Positions 1 through 8,921 of a stretch of 64,000 nucleotides of DNA are shown piece by piece (the first letter of the stretch is position 1; each line of letters starts with the position of its first letter). A program made the position numbers and the translations under genes. Under the pieces are notes generated by a model. The model saw nothing but the letters and a program-made list of their open reading frames with translations, was not told where the DNA came from and did no database searches. The stretch covers positions 1 through 64,000 of the forward strand of contig JAFYYP010000054.1 in NCBI GenBank assembly GCA_017557505.1, read 5' to 3'. The stretch comes from Bacillota bacterium (GTDB lineage Bacteria > Bacillota > Clostridia > Peptostreptococcales > Anaerovoracaceae).

Positions 1-1
1 C

Positions 2-1336
2 TCCGACCTGTTCGAATCCTATGTCGGTTCCATCATCTCCGCCATCACCCTGGCGCTCGCTCCGAGCTTCGCGTTCGACGGCGTCAAGGGCGCGATCTTC
101 CCGCTCATCATTTCCGCAGTCGGCATCGTCTGTTCCATCGTGGGCATCATGTCCGTGAAGGGCGACGAGAAGTCGAACCCGGCCAAGGCCCTGAACATGG
201 GCACCTACGTAGCGGCCATTCTTTCCGCGATCGTAGCCATCATCCTGTCGAAGTTCTTCTTCGGAAGCTTCAACATGGCGCTGGCAGTTATCGCGGGTCT
301 GGTCGTCGGCACGGCCATCGGCAAGATCACGGAAGTCTATACTTCCGCCGACTATAAGAGCGTCAAGAAGATCGCCGAGCAGTCCCAGACGGGCGCTGCC
401 ACCACGATCATCTCCGGTCTGGGCGTGGGCATGATGTCCACAGTCTGGCCCATCCTGATCATCGCGGTCGGCATCCTGGTCTCCTACAAGTTCGCAGGCC
501 TGTACGGCATCGCGATCTCCGCCGTCGGTATGCTGTCCACCGCGGGCATGACTATCGCAGTCGATGCTTACGGTCCGGTTTCCGACAACGCAGGCGGTAT
601 CGCGGAGATGTCCGAACTGCCCGAGCATGTCCGTGAGATCACTGATACGCTGGACTCCGTCGGCAATACTACTGCCGCTATCGGCAAGGGCTTTGCCATC
701 GGTTCCGCTGCGCTCACCGCGCTGGCTCTGTTCGCCTCCTACTCCGAAGTCGTCCAGCTGGGCGGCATCAACCTGCTGAGCCCGATGGTCATCGCAGGCA
801 TCTTCATCGGCGGCATGCTGCCGTTCATGTTCTCCGCCTACACCATGAATTCCGTGGGTAAGGCTGCGAACCAGATGATCGAAGAAGTCCGCAGACAGTT
901 CCGCGAAGATTCCGGTATCATGGCCGGTACTTCCAAGCCCGACTACGCACGCTGCGTGGAGATCTCCACCGGCGCTGCGCTGCACGAAATGATCGTGCCC
1001 GCTCTGCTGGCGGTCATCGCACCTTTGGCAGTCGGCTTCATCATGGGCACCGAGGCTCTGGGCGGCATGCTGGCAGGCGCGCTCGTTACGGGCGTTCTGC
1101 TCGCGATCATGATGTCCAACGCCGGTGGCGCATGGGACAACGCCAAGAAGTATATCGAAAGCGGCGTCTACGGCGGCAAAGGGTCTGAGACACACAAGGC
1201 AGCCGTCGTCGGCGACACCGTAGGTGACCCGTTCAAGGACACCTCCGGCCCGTCCCTGAACATTCTGATCAAGCTGATGACGATCGTAGCGGTCGTCTTC
1301 GCCCCGCTGTTCCTCAAGATCGGCGGACTCCTGTAA
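2..1336 (+). CDS. hppA: K+-dependent membrane-bound pyrophosphatase (Na+- or H+-pumping), 3' part
   Basis: This is the C-terminal 444 residues of an integral-membrane pyrophosphatase that couples hydrolysis of cytoplasmic PPi to Na+ and/or H+ export. The reading frame is open from base 2 to the TAA at 1334-1336; the start lies left of the window. The first residues ([14 protein letters not shown]) and the later [19 protein letters not shown] stretch are family hallmarks, the latter being part of the PPi/Mg site. The motif [16 protein letters not shown] carries the Ala and Gly found in K+-dependent enzymes; K+-independent H+ pumps have Lys at the first site. K+ dependence is therefore read from the sequence, whereas Na+ pumping is inferred, because known Na+-pumping members are K+-dependent. 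Multiple hydrophobic helices run throughout. A strong terminator follows 17 bases after the stop. Confidence 0.96.
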   Translation, partial: SDLFESYVGSIISAITLALAPSFAFDGVKGAIFPLIISAVGIVCSIVGIMSVKGDEKSNPAKALNMGTYVAAILSAIVAIILSKFFFGSFNMALAVIAGLVVGTAIGKITEVYTSADYKSVKKIAEQSQTGAATTIISGLGVGMMSTVWPILIIAVGILVSYKFAGLYGIAISAVGMLSTAGMTIAVDAYGPVSDNAGGIAEMSELPEHVREITDTLDSVGNTTAAIGKGFAIGSAALTALALFASYSEVVQLGGINLLSPMVIAGIFIGGMLPFMFSAYTMNSVGKAANQMIEEVRRQFREDSGIMAGTSKPDYARCVEISTGAALHEMIVPALLAVIAPLAVGFIMGTEALGGMLAGALVTGVLLAIMMSNAGGAWDNAKKYIESGVYGGKGSETHKAAVVGDTVGDPFKDTSGPSLNILIKLMTIVAVVFAPLFLKIGGLL

Positions 1337-1353
1337 AGCGAAAGATTGGCGAT

Positions 1354-1391
1354 AAAGGCGGTGGAATTCCACCGCCTTTTTGTATTACAAT
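1354..1391 (+). terminator. hppA terminator, copy 1 of a 38-bp terminator/-10 unit
   Basis: A perfect palindrome (AAAGGCGGTGG then its complement) is followed by five T residues, an intrinsic terminator for hppA. The next bases, TGTATTACAAT, look like an extended -10 for the gene that follows. The whole 38 bases recur at 3306-3343 with three mismatches. Confidence 0.9.
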
Positions 1392-1419
1392 GGAAGCGGA
1401 GAATCAAAGGAGGCTTTCT

Positions 1420-3288
1420 ATGAATAAACGTTTCATATCTGTATTGCTGGTCTTTCTGCTGGCATTCGGTACGGCTGTCATGACCTCGGGTCGCGCTTAT
1501 GCAGAATCTGCATCGGTTGCAGGGATCGACCGTGTGGTTTCAGCGGGTCAGTTTTCGACAGGATTTGTCGATGAGAATAATGTCTTTTATATGGCAGGTT
1601 ATGCGAAGAATATCCCCGGACATCATGAAGGGAACATGATAACTGAGGAAGGCACGCCGATCTGGAGCTATCCGGTCAAGGTGATGGATAACGTGCGCTC
1701 CGTCAGTTTCGCGCATGATACGTTCGGCGTGATCCGTACAGACGACAGCCTGTGGATGTGGGGAGACAATACTCACGGGCAGGTCGGGAATGGCGGTAAG
1801 TATGATGGGGTAGTAGAGATTAACAATGGTACCAGTACTCCAACCTTAAACTACTATCAGTATGTTCCCGTAAAAGTTCTGGACAATGTGGCTGCGTTTA
1901 ATCTGTCGGAGTCCTATTGTGCAGCGATTAAGAAAGACGGCAGCCTGTGGATGTGGGGTGTTGCTGCAAAACTTCCTATCAGAGAATACAGGGATCTGTG
2001 GAAGATTGAGGGCGATCAGACTGTTCCTGTGAAGGTTTTGGACGGTGTAAAAGCAGTCAGCTGCGCATCGAGCGGCATCGCGATCATAAAAACGGACGGA
2101 TCGCTTTGGACCTGGGGAGAAACCGGCTATGGACCAAACGGATATGAGAGGTACTTCACGAAACAGATGGATCATGTGAAGGCGGTCAGCTGCGGTATGG
2201 CTATTTTGAAGGAAGATGGTTCTCTTTGGATGACCGGAAGAAACACTTATGGCTGGCTGGGTAACGGTACAATGGATAGCAAGAGCAGTTATGTTTATTG
2301 GGAGCCGACCAAGGTCCTTGATCATGTTGTTCAGTTTGCGACAGGATCCGGTGGTGTTGCGGCGGTTACAGAAGACGGTTCTCTTTATGTCTGGGGAAAT
2401 CGCGAAATGGGCGGTCTTGGCGACGGCAGTATGGTTGCTGGCCGTAGTATGGGTTCTCCTGATCCGGAGCAGCTTCTTTTATCTCCTGTAAAGATCATGG
2501 ACGATGTGGTCGCTGTCGATCTCCCCCGACTGCAGCATCGTGGTTTTGCGGTCAAGAAGGATGGAACCTTGTGGGCTTGGGGCGTCAACCGTAACGGCGA
2601 ACTTGGAAACGGATATACCGGTGATTGTTCCGGATCGGTCGGTTTTGCTTCCGGATCAGAAGTGCAATATGCTTACTTCCCAGTACAGAGCGTACCTGTA
2701 AGAATCATGTCTGGCGTCCGTGCGACGACCTTTTTCAGCCAGTCTTCGGCTCCAACTGTGCCGGCGATGGATTCTGGTCCGTCCGCCTGGGCGAAAGACA
2801 TCGTGGAACGTGCGATCGAGCAGGGCCTCGTTCCGGAGAATCTGCAGGGCAACTATACGAAACCGATTACCCGCGCGGAGTTCTGCGCGCTGGCAGCGAC
2901 ACTGTACGAAAGCCGGAACGGAGAGATCACGGAGCGTTCGACCTTTTCGGACACAAAGGACGTGAATGTGGAAAAACTGGCATCACTCGGTGTCGTGGCA
3001 GGGGTCGGCAACGGGAAATTTGCCCCGGACCGGCAGATCACGAGGGAACAGGCGGCGACCATGCTGGCAGCTTTGGCTGGTGTGCTCGGAAAGCCGATCG
3101 AAGAAAGCGAACCCAAGTTTGCGGACAATTCGGATATCTCTTCCTGGGCGATCCCCTATGTGGGCAAGATGCAGACGAGCGGCATCATGAACGGCACGGG
3201 GAACGACCGGTTCAGCCCGCAGGGCAGCTATACCCGCGAGCAGAGTATCGCCACAATGCTGAGCGTGCTGGCGTATATCGGAGAATAG
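1420..3288 (+). CDS. Secreted RCC1-repeat protein with C-terminal SLH domains
   Basis: The protein has 622 residues. The start was chosen at 1420 because AAAGGAGG (1406-1413) lies just upstream and a signal peptide begins there: MNKRF, a hydrophobic core, then likely cleavage after AYA. An ATG at 1390 would only add residues in front of the signal. The mature part holds at least six RCC1-like repeats built on [16 protein letters not shown], which predicts a beta-propeller. The last 160 or so residues resemble three S-layer-homology modules ([16 protein letters not shown] and [10 protein letters not shown] are visible), which usually anchor proteins to cell-wall polymers. The gene is less GC-rich and uses codons such as TTT, TAT and AAA more than its neighbours, suggesting transfer. 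Ligand and role are unknown; an adhesive or sensing surface protein is a guess. Confidence 0.85.
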   Translation: MNKRFISVLLVFLLAFGTAVMTSGRAYAESASVAGIDRVVSAGQFSTGFVDENNVFYMAGYAKNIPGHHEGNMITEEGTPIWSYPVKVMDNVRSVSFAHDTFGVIRTDDSLWMWGDNTHGQVGNGGKYDGVVEINNGTSTPTLNYYQYVPVKVLDNVAAFNLSESYCAAIKKDGSLWMWGVAAKLPIREYRDLWKIEGDQTVPVKVLDGVKAVSCASSGIAIIKTDGSLWTWGETGYGPNGYERYFTKQMDHVKAVSCGMAILKEDGSLWMTGRNTYGWLGNGTMDSKSSYVYWEPTKVLDHVVQFATGSGGVAAVTEDGSLYVWGNREMGGLGDGSMVAGRSMGSPDPEQLLLSPVKIMDDVVAVDLPRLQHRGFAVKKDGTLWAWGVNRNGELGNGYTGDCSGSVGFASGSEVQYAYFPVQSVPVRIMSGVRATTFFSQSSAPTVPAMDSGPSAWAKDIVERAIEQGLVPENLQGNYTKPITRAEFCALAATLYESRNGEITERSTFSDTKDVNVEKLASLGVVAGVGNGKFAPDRQITREQAATMLAALAGVLGKPIEESEPKFADNSDISSWAIPYVGKMQTSGIMNGTGNDRFSPQGSYTREQSIATMLSVLAYIGE

Positions 3289-3305
3289 TCCTTCGTTAAG
3301 ACAAC

Positions 3306-3343
3306 AAAGGCGGTGGAATTCCACCGTCTTTTTGTGTTAAAAT
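3306..3343 (+). terminator. Terminator of the RCC1/SLH gene, copy 2 of the 38-bp unit
   Basis: The same hairpin and T-run as at 1354-1391, with one stem change (C to T, giving a G-U pair), followed by TGTTAAAAT, a possible extended -10 for the ADP-ribosylglycohydrolase gene. 35 of 38 bases match copy 1. Confidence 0.88.
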
Positions 3344-3376
3344 AAAAGGGTAGAGTAGGAGAAAGAGGAACGCTAT

Positions 3377-4144
3377 ATGATCGGAGCCATTATTGGAGAT
3401 ATAGTCGGTTCTGTTTACGAACGTAACCCTATCAAAACAAAAGATTTCGAGCTGTTCGGCGAAGGCTGCCGCTTTACGGACGATACGGTCATGACGTGCG
3501 CGGTCTGCTACGCGATCCGCGAATACAAGGCGCGCGAAGGCGTCAACGTCATCGGGCTCATCCAGAAGCGCATGGTGGAACTTGGCCAAAAATACCCGGA
3601 CGCCGGCTACGGCGGCAAGTTCCGCGAGTGGCTGAACAATCCGTACCGCAGGCCCTACAACAGCTTCGGCAACGGATCGGCCATGCGGGCGTCCGCCTGC
3701 GGCATGCTGGCGGATTCGCTGGAGGAGGCGCACAAACTGGCCGTCTATTCCGCTGAGGTGACCCACAACCATCCCGAGGGCATCAAAGGCGCCGTGGCCG
3801 TCGCGGAAGGCATCTGGCTGGCGCGGCAGGGCAAGACCAAGGACGAGATCCGCGAGCACCTGTCGCAGTATTACGATCTGGATTTCACGCTGGACGGCAT
3901 CCGTCCGGATTATACGTTCGACGTCACGTGCCAGGGCAGCGTGCCCCAGGCCATCGTGGCATTCCTGGAAGCGGAAAGCTACGAGGACGCCATCCGCAAC
4001 GCCATCTCTCTCGGAGGCGACTCCGACACGCAGGCCGCCATCGCAGGCAGCCTTGCGGAACCTTTCTTCGGCATCCCCGCCCGTCTGAAGGCGAGAGCAT
4101 ATAACTACCTGACGCCCGACCTGCGGTCGGCGCTGGGCATCTGA
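3377..4144 (+). CDS. ADP-ribosylglycohydrolase family protein (DraG-like)
   Basis: A 255-residue enzyme expected to remove ADP-ribose from a protein or small molecule using two Mg2+ ions. The family motifs are intact: GDIVGSVYE near the N terminus, TDDTVMT around residues 38-44 and GGDSDTQAAIAGS near residue 215, which together supply the metal-binding Asp and Thr residues. Length is normal for the family. A purine-rich site (GGAGAAAGAGG) precedes the ATG. No ADP-ribosyltransferase or macrodomain gene is adjacent, so the substrate is not indicated. It is the first gene of a plus-strand run leading to 10435, with 43 bases to the next gene. Stand-alone members are common in Clostridia and may act on ADP-ribosylated nucleotides or proteins. 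Confidence 0.9.
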   Translation: MIGAIIGDIVGSVYERNPIKTKDFELFGEGCRFTDDTVMTCAVCYAIREYKAREGVNVIGLIQKRMVELGQKYPDAGYGGKFREWLNNPYRRPYNSFGNGSAMRASACGMLADSLEEAHKLAVYSAEVTHNHPEGIKGAVAVAEGIWLARQGKTKDEIREHLSQYYDLDFTLDGIRPDYTFDVTCQGSVPQAIVAFLEAESYEDAIRNAISLGGDSDTQAAIAGSLAEPFFGIPARLKARAYNYLTPDLRSALGI

Positions 4145-4187
4145 TCGTTAACTGGCATCTTGAGATACACAATCGAGGAGGACATTT

Positions 4188-5834
4188 ATGAAAGAACGTT
4201 CTGAAAGAATCTATCAGTATCTGAAAGAAGTCGTAGCCTGCAATTCCGTCAGCTGCACGAACGACGAGTATAAGGCCGGCGACTGGTTCGCCAACTTCTT
4301 CAAGAACATGCCGTATTTCCAGAAGCATCCCGAACTGACCGGCTATGAGCCGATTCCCGGCGATGCGTACGGCAGATCCGTGCCCTGGGCGCTGATCCTG
4401 GGCAACTCCAAGAAGACCGTTGTTTCTTCGGGTCACTACGACGTGGTCGGCACCGACAACTACGGCCCGCTGAAAGACATGGCCTTCCAGGTCGGCCCCG
4501 AACTCGAAGCCGAACTGGCCAAGAGAGACCTCGACGCGGAAGCCAGAGCCGACATGGAGAGCGGCGAATGGATCTGGGGCCGCGGCGTCGGCGATATGAA
4601 GGGCGGTCACTGCATCCACATGGCGCTGTTCGAGGAATACGCCGAGATGGCGGAGAAAGGCGAGCTGCCCGGTTCCTACATTTATTTGCCCGTGCCTGAC
4701 GAAGAATCGTATTCCGTCGGCATGAGAGAGGGCGCCAAGATCATCCGCAAGCTCGTCGAGAAGTACGATCTGGACGTGCAGCTCATGATCATCCCCGAGC
4801 CCTCCAACCTGGTCAACGGCAAGCAGTCCCTGTCCCGCGGCACCGTCGGCAAGCTGATGCCCGTCGTTATGGCGCAGGGCGTCACCGCGCATGTCGGTCA
4901 CTGCTTCAACGGCATCTCCCCGATGAACTTCCTGTGCCGCATCTATCAGCGCACGAACAACGCGCTGGAATTCTGCGACTCCTACGACGGCGAAGCGGCA
5001 GTTCCGCCCACCTGGCAGAAGTTCCGCGACAACAAGGAACTGTATGACGTCACCATCCCGCAGAGAGCCTACGGGTACTTTACGCTGCTGCACTTTGACA
5101 GAACGCCCGAGCAGATCATCAACCGCCTGAAGGAGATCTCCATGGACGCCCTGAAGGAAGAGTGCGCGCTGATCGACGCCACCTATCAGGAATACAAGAA
5201 GATCGACAAGTCCGCGGATAAAGACCACATCGTCTACTATCCGGAAGTCTACACGTTCGGAGAACTGGTCGACAAACTCAAGGCCGCTGATGCGGAAGGC
5301 TTCGAGAAATTCTACGCGGAAGTTTATGCCGGCATTAAGGCGGACATCGAAGCAGGCCGCACGAATTATCCCGACGCCACCGTCACCATCATGCAGAAGG
5401 TCATGGACTACGCGGATCTCAAGCAGCCCACCGTGCTGCTCGGCTTCGCGCCTCCGTATTATCCGGCCGTCAACGGCGATACCGTGGAAGGCAAGGAGAA
5501 CGCCGCGCTCAAGGCGTACGAAGTCGTGGAAAAGGCTTCGAAGGCGTTCGGCAGAGAGATGTTCAACGAGCATTACTTCATGGGCATCTCCGACGGTTCC
5601 TACACCGCGGTGGGTCACCCGTTCGACTACAACAAGTTCTCGAAGAACACGCCTTGCTACGGCGAACTGTACAACGTCGACTTCGAGACCATCGAGGCGA
5701 ACAACATCCCGTTCATCCTGTACGGACCGCTCACGAAGGAATATCACCAGTGGACCGAGCGCACGCTGCGCAAGAGCCTGCTGGAGGAAGTCCCGGCTGT
5801 TACCAAGGAACTGATCGATTCTCTCTGGAGATAA
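4188..5834 (+). CDS. M20 family metallohydrolase, RocB-like
   Basis: A 548-residue zinc hydrolase of the M20 peptidase/deacylase superfamily. Visible metal-site motifs are SGHYDVVG (first His/Asp), WGRGVGDMKGG (bridging Asp) and PVPDEES (Glu-Glu). The length and the long C-terminal half resemble RocB, a protein of arginine-utilisation operons whose reaction is not well established, rather than the shorter dipeptidases. No signal peptide is visible, so it should act in the cytoplasm. GAGGAGG lies 7 bases before the ATG. Its stop is 6 bases from the next gene, so it is co-transcribed with the amidohydrolase. Either an amide or a peptide substrate is possible. Confidence 0.85.
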   Translation: MKERSERIYQYLKEVVACNSVSCTNDEYKAGDWFANFFKNMPYFQKHPELTGYEPIPGDAYGRSVPWALILGNSKKTVVSSGHYDVVGTDNYGPLKDMAFQVGPELEAELAKRDLDAEARADMESGEWIWGRGVGDMKGGHCIHMALFEEYAEMAEKGELPGSYIYLPVPDEESYSVGMREGAKIIRKLVEKYDLDVQLMIIPEPSNLVNGKQSLSRGTVGKLMPVVMAQGVTAHVGHCFNGISPMNFLCRIYQRTNNALEFCDSYDGEAAVPPTWQKFRDNKELYDVTIPQRAYGYFTLLHFDRTPEQIINRLKEISMDALKEECALIDATYQEYKKIDKSADKDHIVYYPEVYTFGELVDKLKAADAEGFEKFYAEVYAGIKADIEAGRTNYPDATVTIMQKVMDYADLKQPTVLLGFAPPYYPAVNGDTVEGKENAALKAYEVVEKASKAFGREMFNEHYFMGISDGSYTAVGHPFDYNKFSKNTPCYGELYNVDFETIEANNIPFILYGPLTKEYHQWTERTLRKSLLEEVPAVTKELIDSLWR

Positions 5835-5840
5835 AAAAAT

Positions 5841-7127
5841 ATGTTATTTTCCGACATTACGATTTTGGATGAAGCCTTTGCTGTCCGCGAGCACATGTAC
5901 GTGGGCGTAAAGGCCGGCAGGATCGCCTATGCGGGAACTGCAGAGCCGAAGGAAGACTTCGGCTCTGTTTATAAAGGCGGGGGCAAGCTGCTGATGCCGG
6001 CTTTCTACAACGCCCATTCCCACAGCGCGATGACCCTCCTGCGGGGCTATGCCGAGAACATGAACCTGCAGGACTGGCTGAACACGAAGATCTTCCCCTT
6101 CGAAGCGAAGATGAAGGGCGGGGACATCTACGCCGGCGTGATGCTGGCCATGGCCGAATCGATCCGCAGCGGCATCGTGTCCTCCACGGACATGTACTAC
6201 TGGCTGGACGATTGCGGCCGGGCGGTGGACGAAGCGGGCTGCAAGATGAACATGAGCAACGCCGTGGTCTGCTTCGACGGTTCCGCGTTCGAGGATCTGC
6301 CCGCGTACAGGATCGCCTGCGATACGTACAAGACCTGGCACGGCGCGGCGGACGGCCGCATCCGCACGGACCTTTCGCTGCATGCGGAATACACGTCGAC
6401 CGAAAAGGTCGCGCGCGGCATCGCGGCGCTGGCGAAGGAACAGGGCGTGCGCGCGCATATCCACGCGTCGGAGACGAAAGCAGAGACGGACGGCTGTCTC
6501 GAACGTCACGGCAAGACGCCCGTCGCCTATCTGGCGGACTGCGGCCTGCTGGACGTTCCGGCGACGCTCGGCCACTGCGTGTGGGTCACGGAAGAGGATA
6601 TGGACATCCTCCGCGAAAAAGGCGCGACCGTCGCGGCGTGTCCTGTCAGCAACAGCAAGCTCGCCAGCGGCATCTCGAACGTGCCGAAACTGCTCGAAAA
6701 AGGCGTGAACGTCGCGCTGGGCACTGACGGCGTGTCCTCGAACAACTCGCTGAACATGCTGGCCGACGCCAAGGTGATGGCGCTCGAGGCGCGCATCCGC
6801 ACCGGCGATCCGGCGGTCCTTACCCCGCAGCAGGTGCTCTACGCGATGACCCGCGCAGGCGCTCTGTCGCAGGGACGGGAAGACTGCGGCCTGCTGAAGG
6901 AAGACTTCAGGGCGGATCTGATCGTCCTGGACATCGATCAGCCGAACATTCAGCCGGTGCACAACCTGCTGAACAACGTGGTCTGGTCCGCGGACAGCGG
7001 CAACATCTGCCTGACGATGTGCGACGGACAGGTGCTGTATCAGGACGGCGTCTATCTGACGATCGACGTGGAGAAAGCGATGGCGGAGGCGGACGCCTGC
7101 CGCAGAAAGATACTGGAGATGTTATAA
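5841..7127 (+). CDS. Amidohydrolase of the MTA/SAH/5'-deoxyadenosine deaminase type
   Basis: A 428-residue metal-dependent hydrolase in the TrzA/MtaD/SsnA branch of the amidohydrolase superfamily. NAHSHSAMTLLRGYAENMNL holds the HxH metal ligands in the typical deaminase context; HASET and GHCVW supply further ligands, and GTDGVSSNNSLNML the catalytic Asp. Relatives deaminate S-adenosylhomocysteine, methylthioadenosine, 5'-deoxyadenosine or guanine-type substrates; which one applies cannot be read here. There is no obvious Shine-Dalgarno in the 6-base gap from the previous gene, so translation may be coupled. The stop TAA abuts the ATG of the aldolase. Context with aldolase, sugar kinase and mutase would fit disposal of a nucleoside sugar, but no phosphorylase is present. 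Confidence 0.85.
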   Translation: MLFSDITILDEAFAVREHMYVGVKAGRIAYAGTAEPKEDFGSVYKGGGKLLMPAFYNAHSHSAMTLLRGYAENMNLQDWLNTKIFPFEAKMKGGDIYAGVMLAMAESIRSGIVSSTDMYYWLDDCGRAVDEAGCKMNMSNAVVCFDGSAFEDLPAYRIACDTYKTWHGAADGRIRTDLSLHAEYTSTEKVARGIAALAKEQGVRAHIHASETKAETDGCLERHGKTPVAYLADCGLLDVPATLGHCVWVTEEDMDILREKGATVAACPVSNSKLASGISNVPKLLEKGVNVALGTDGVSSNNSLNMLADAKVMALEARIRTGDPAVLTPQQVLYAMTRAGALSQGREDCGLLKEDFRADLIVLDIDQPNIQPVHNLLNNVVWSADSGNICLTMCDGQVLYQDGVYLTIDVEKAMAEADACRRKILEML

Positions 7128-7967
7128 ATGCTGGTCAACATGAAGGATATGCTGGCGAAAGCGGCCCGCGAAGGGTACGGCGTCGGCAATTTCGACGTAT
7201 TCAATACAGAATTGCTGAAAGGCGTCATGGAGGCGGCCGAAGAAGCGAACGCGCCCGTCATCCTGGCTTTCGGTCCGCCGTTCGAGAAGTATTCGCCTCT
7301 GAAGTACTTCGCCCCGGCCATGCGGATGTGGGCGGAAGATACGGACCTGCCCGTGGTGATCCACTACGACCACGGCACGAGCCTCGAAGGCTGCATGCAC
7401 GCGGCGGCGTGCGGCTGCAACTCCATCATGATCGACGCGTCGGGAAAGCCTTTCGAGGAGAACGTACAGACCGTGCGCGAGGTCGTGGATTTCTGCCACC
7501 CGCTGGGCATCCCTGTCGAAGCGGAGCTCGGCCACGTGGGCGACGAAGGCGAATACACGCTGGAAAACTACGGCTATACGGACCCGGCGCTGGCGAAGGA
7601 ATTCGTGGAGCGGACGGGGATCGACTTTCTGGCGGTCGCCATCGGCAACCAGCACGGCGTATACACGGCGGAGCCGAAGATCAATTACGAAGTGCTGAAG
7701 GCGGTGCGCGAGGCGGTGGACGTACCTCTCGTGCTGCACGGCGCGTCCGGCATCCCCGCGGAGGATATCCGGCGCTGCTGCCGCGAAGGCATCACGAAGA
7801 TCAACATCCACACGGATATGCTGCTGGAGGCGATCGCGGCGCTGAAGGGCGACCTGGCCGCCGGCGAAAAGAGCTATCACACGCTGTCGGCGCACCATGC
7901 GGCGGCCGTGAAAAAGGTGGCGCTGGAGAAGATGCGCCTGTTCGGTTCGGACGGAAAGGGGAGGTAG
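7128..7967 (+). CDS. Class II fructose-bisphosphate aldolase family protein
   Basis: A 279-residue zinc-dependent aldolase. Motifs seen: YGVGNFDVFN at the N terminus (substrate phosphate contact), VIHYDHGTS with the catalytic Asp and a zinc His, VEAELGHVGDEGEYT with the active-site Glu, and LHGASGIP plus GITKINIHTD near the C terminus (zinc His and phosphate-binding loop). Length is typical of the GatY/KbaY/FbaA group. Members cleave ketose 1-phosphates or 1,6-bisphosphates to dihydroxyacetone phosphate and an aldehyde; the true ketose is unknown. It starts directly after the stop of the amidohydrolase and is followed 3 bases later by a PfkB kinase, a pairing that suggests phosphorylation and then cleavage of a sugar. 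Confidence 0.9.
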   Translation: MLVNMKDMLAKAAREGYGVGNFDVFNTELLKGVMEAAEEANAPVILAFGPPFEKYSPLKYFAPAMRMWAEDTDLPVVIHYDHGTSLEGCMHAAACGCNSIMIDASGKPFEENVQTVREVVDFCHPLGIPVEAELGHVGDEGEYTLENYGYTDPALAKEFVERTGIDFLAVAIGNQHGVYTAEPKINYEVLKAVREAVDVPLVLHGASGIPAEDIRRCCREGITKINIHTDMLLEAIAALKGDLAAGEKSYHTLSAHHAAAVKKVALEKMRLFGSDGKGR

Positions 7968-7970
7968 GCT

Positions 7971-8921
7971 ATGGGCAAAGCAGTCTGTTTCGGGATCACC
8001 TGTCTGGACATCCTCGTGCCGGGACTGGATCCTTCCGAATTTTCGAAAGAAACGATACGGTTGGACGATTTTTCGTATTCCACCGGCGGCGACGCGATCA
8101 ACGAGGCGGTGACCCTGCGCAAGCTGGGTCACGAACCCATTCTGATGACGGTACTGGCGGACGACGCCATGGGACGCCTGCTGACGGACCTCGGACGGTC
8201 GCGCGGCGTGAACATGGACCACGTAAAAAAGGCGGAGACGCACCAGACGGCGGTCTCCATCGTCTGCGTGCACAAGGACGGCGAACGCAACTTTATCGTG
8301 AACAACGGCTCGGACAACGAGATCGGCGAGGAAACGGCGGACTGGGACGCGGCGAAGGAAGCGGGCGTGTTCTGCGTGGGCAGCGCGTACGGCGCGAAAG
8401 GCCTGACGGAATGCCTTCCGGCCGTTCTGAAGAAAGCGAAAGAGCTCGGTCTGGTCACCTGCGTGGATATCATGATCGGCTCGGAATACGTGGGAAAGGA
8501 AAGTGAGGCGGATCCGTCCGCGTTCCTGCGCTACGCGGACTACGTGTTCCCGAACCGGAGCGAAGCGAAGTACATGACCGGCGAGAGTAAACCGGACGCC
8601 ATGGCGGAAAGCCTGCTGGCGATGGGCGCCGGCTGCGTGCTCCTGAAGGACGGGGAGAACGGCTGCTGCCTTTACAGGCGCGCCGGCGGCGCGATCCTGC
8701 GGAAGACCTTCATTCCGGCGGTCCGCTGCGACGTGGTGGATACGACAGGCGCAGGGGACAATTTCCTGGCGGGTTTCGCGGCGGGGCTGCTCGAAGGCAG
8801 GTCCGATGAGGAATGCGCGAAACTGGCGACGGCGACGGCCGCTGCTTCGGTTCGCTATCTCGGCGCAGCGGGGCTGAAAGACCGCGCGGAAGTGGAAGAG
8901 ATCCTGGGGACGATGCAATGA
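7971..8921 (+). CDS. PfkB family carbohydrate kinase
   Basis: A 316-residue ribokinase-fold kinase. The N-terminal GITCLDI and TGGDAINEAVTLRKLG motif corresponds to the sugar-binding GGxxxN region, and DTTGAGDNFLAGFAAG near residue 260 is the PfkB signature with the catalytic Asp and anion hole. Substrate could be a sugar, sugar phosphate or nucleoside. The ATG at 7971 follows GGGGAGGT in the preceding gene. Its stop overlaps the next gene by ATGA (8918-8921), indicating translational coupling. Together with the aldolase upstream it should belong to one sugar-degrading route. Confidence 0.9.
   Translation: MGKAVCFGITCLDILVPGLDPSEFSKETIRLDDFSYSTGGDAINEAVTLRKLGHEPILMTVLADDAMGRLLTDLGRSRGVNMDHVKKAETHQTAVSIVCVHKDGERNFIVNNGSDNEIGEETADWDAAKEAGVFCVGSAYGAKGLTECLPAVLKKAKELGLVTCVDIMIGSEYVGKESEADPSAFLRYADYVFPNRSEAKYMTGESKPDAMAESLLAMGAGCVLLKDGENGCCLYRRAGGAILRKTFIPAVRCDVVDTTGAGDNFLAGFAAGLLEGRSDEECAKLATATAAASVRYLGAAGLKDRAEVEEILGTMQ

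Noticed and set aside
8813..8917. N-terminal extension of the phosphohexomutase gene
   Set aside because: The extension is a shifted reading of the PfkB kinase C terminus; the ATGA overlap at 8918 and the family N terminus fix the start.
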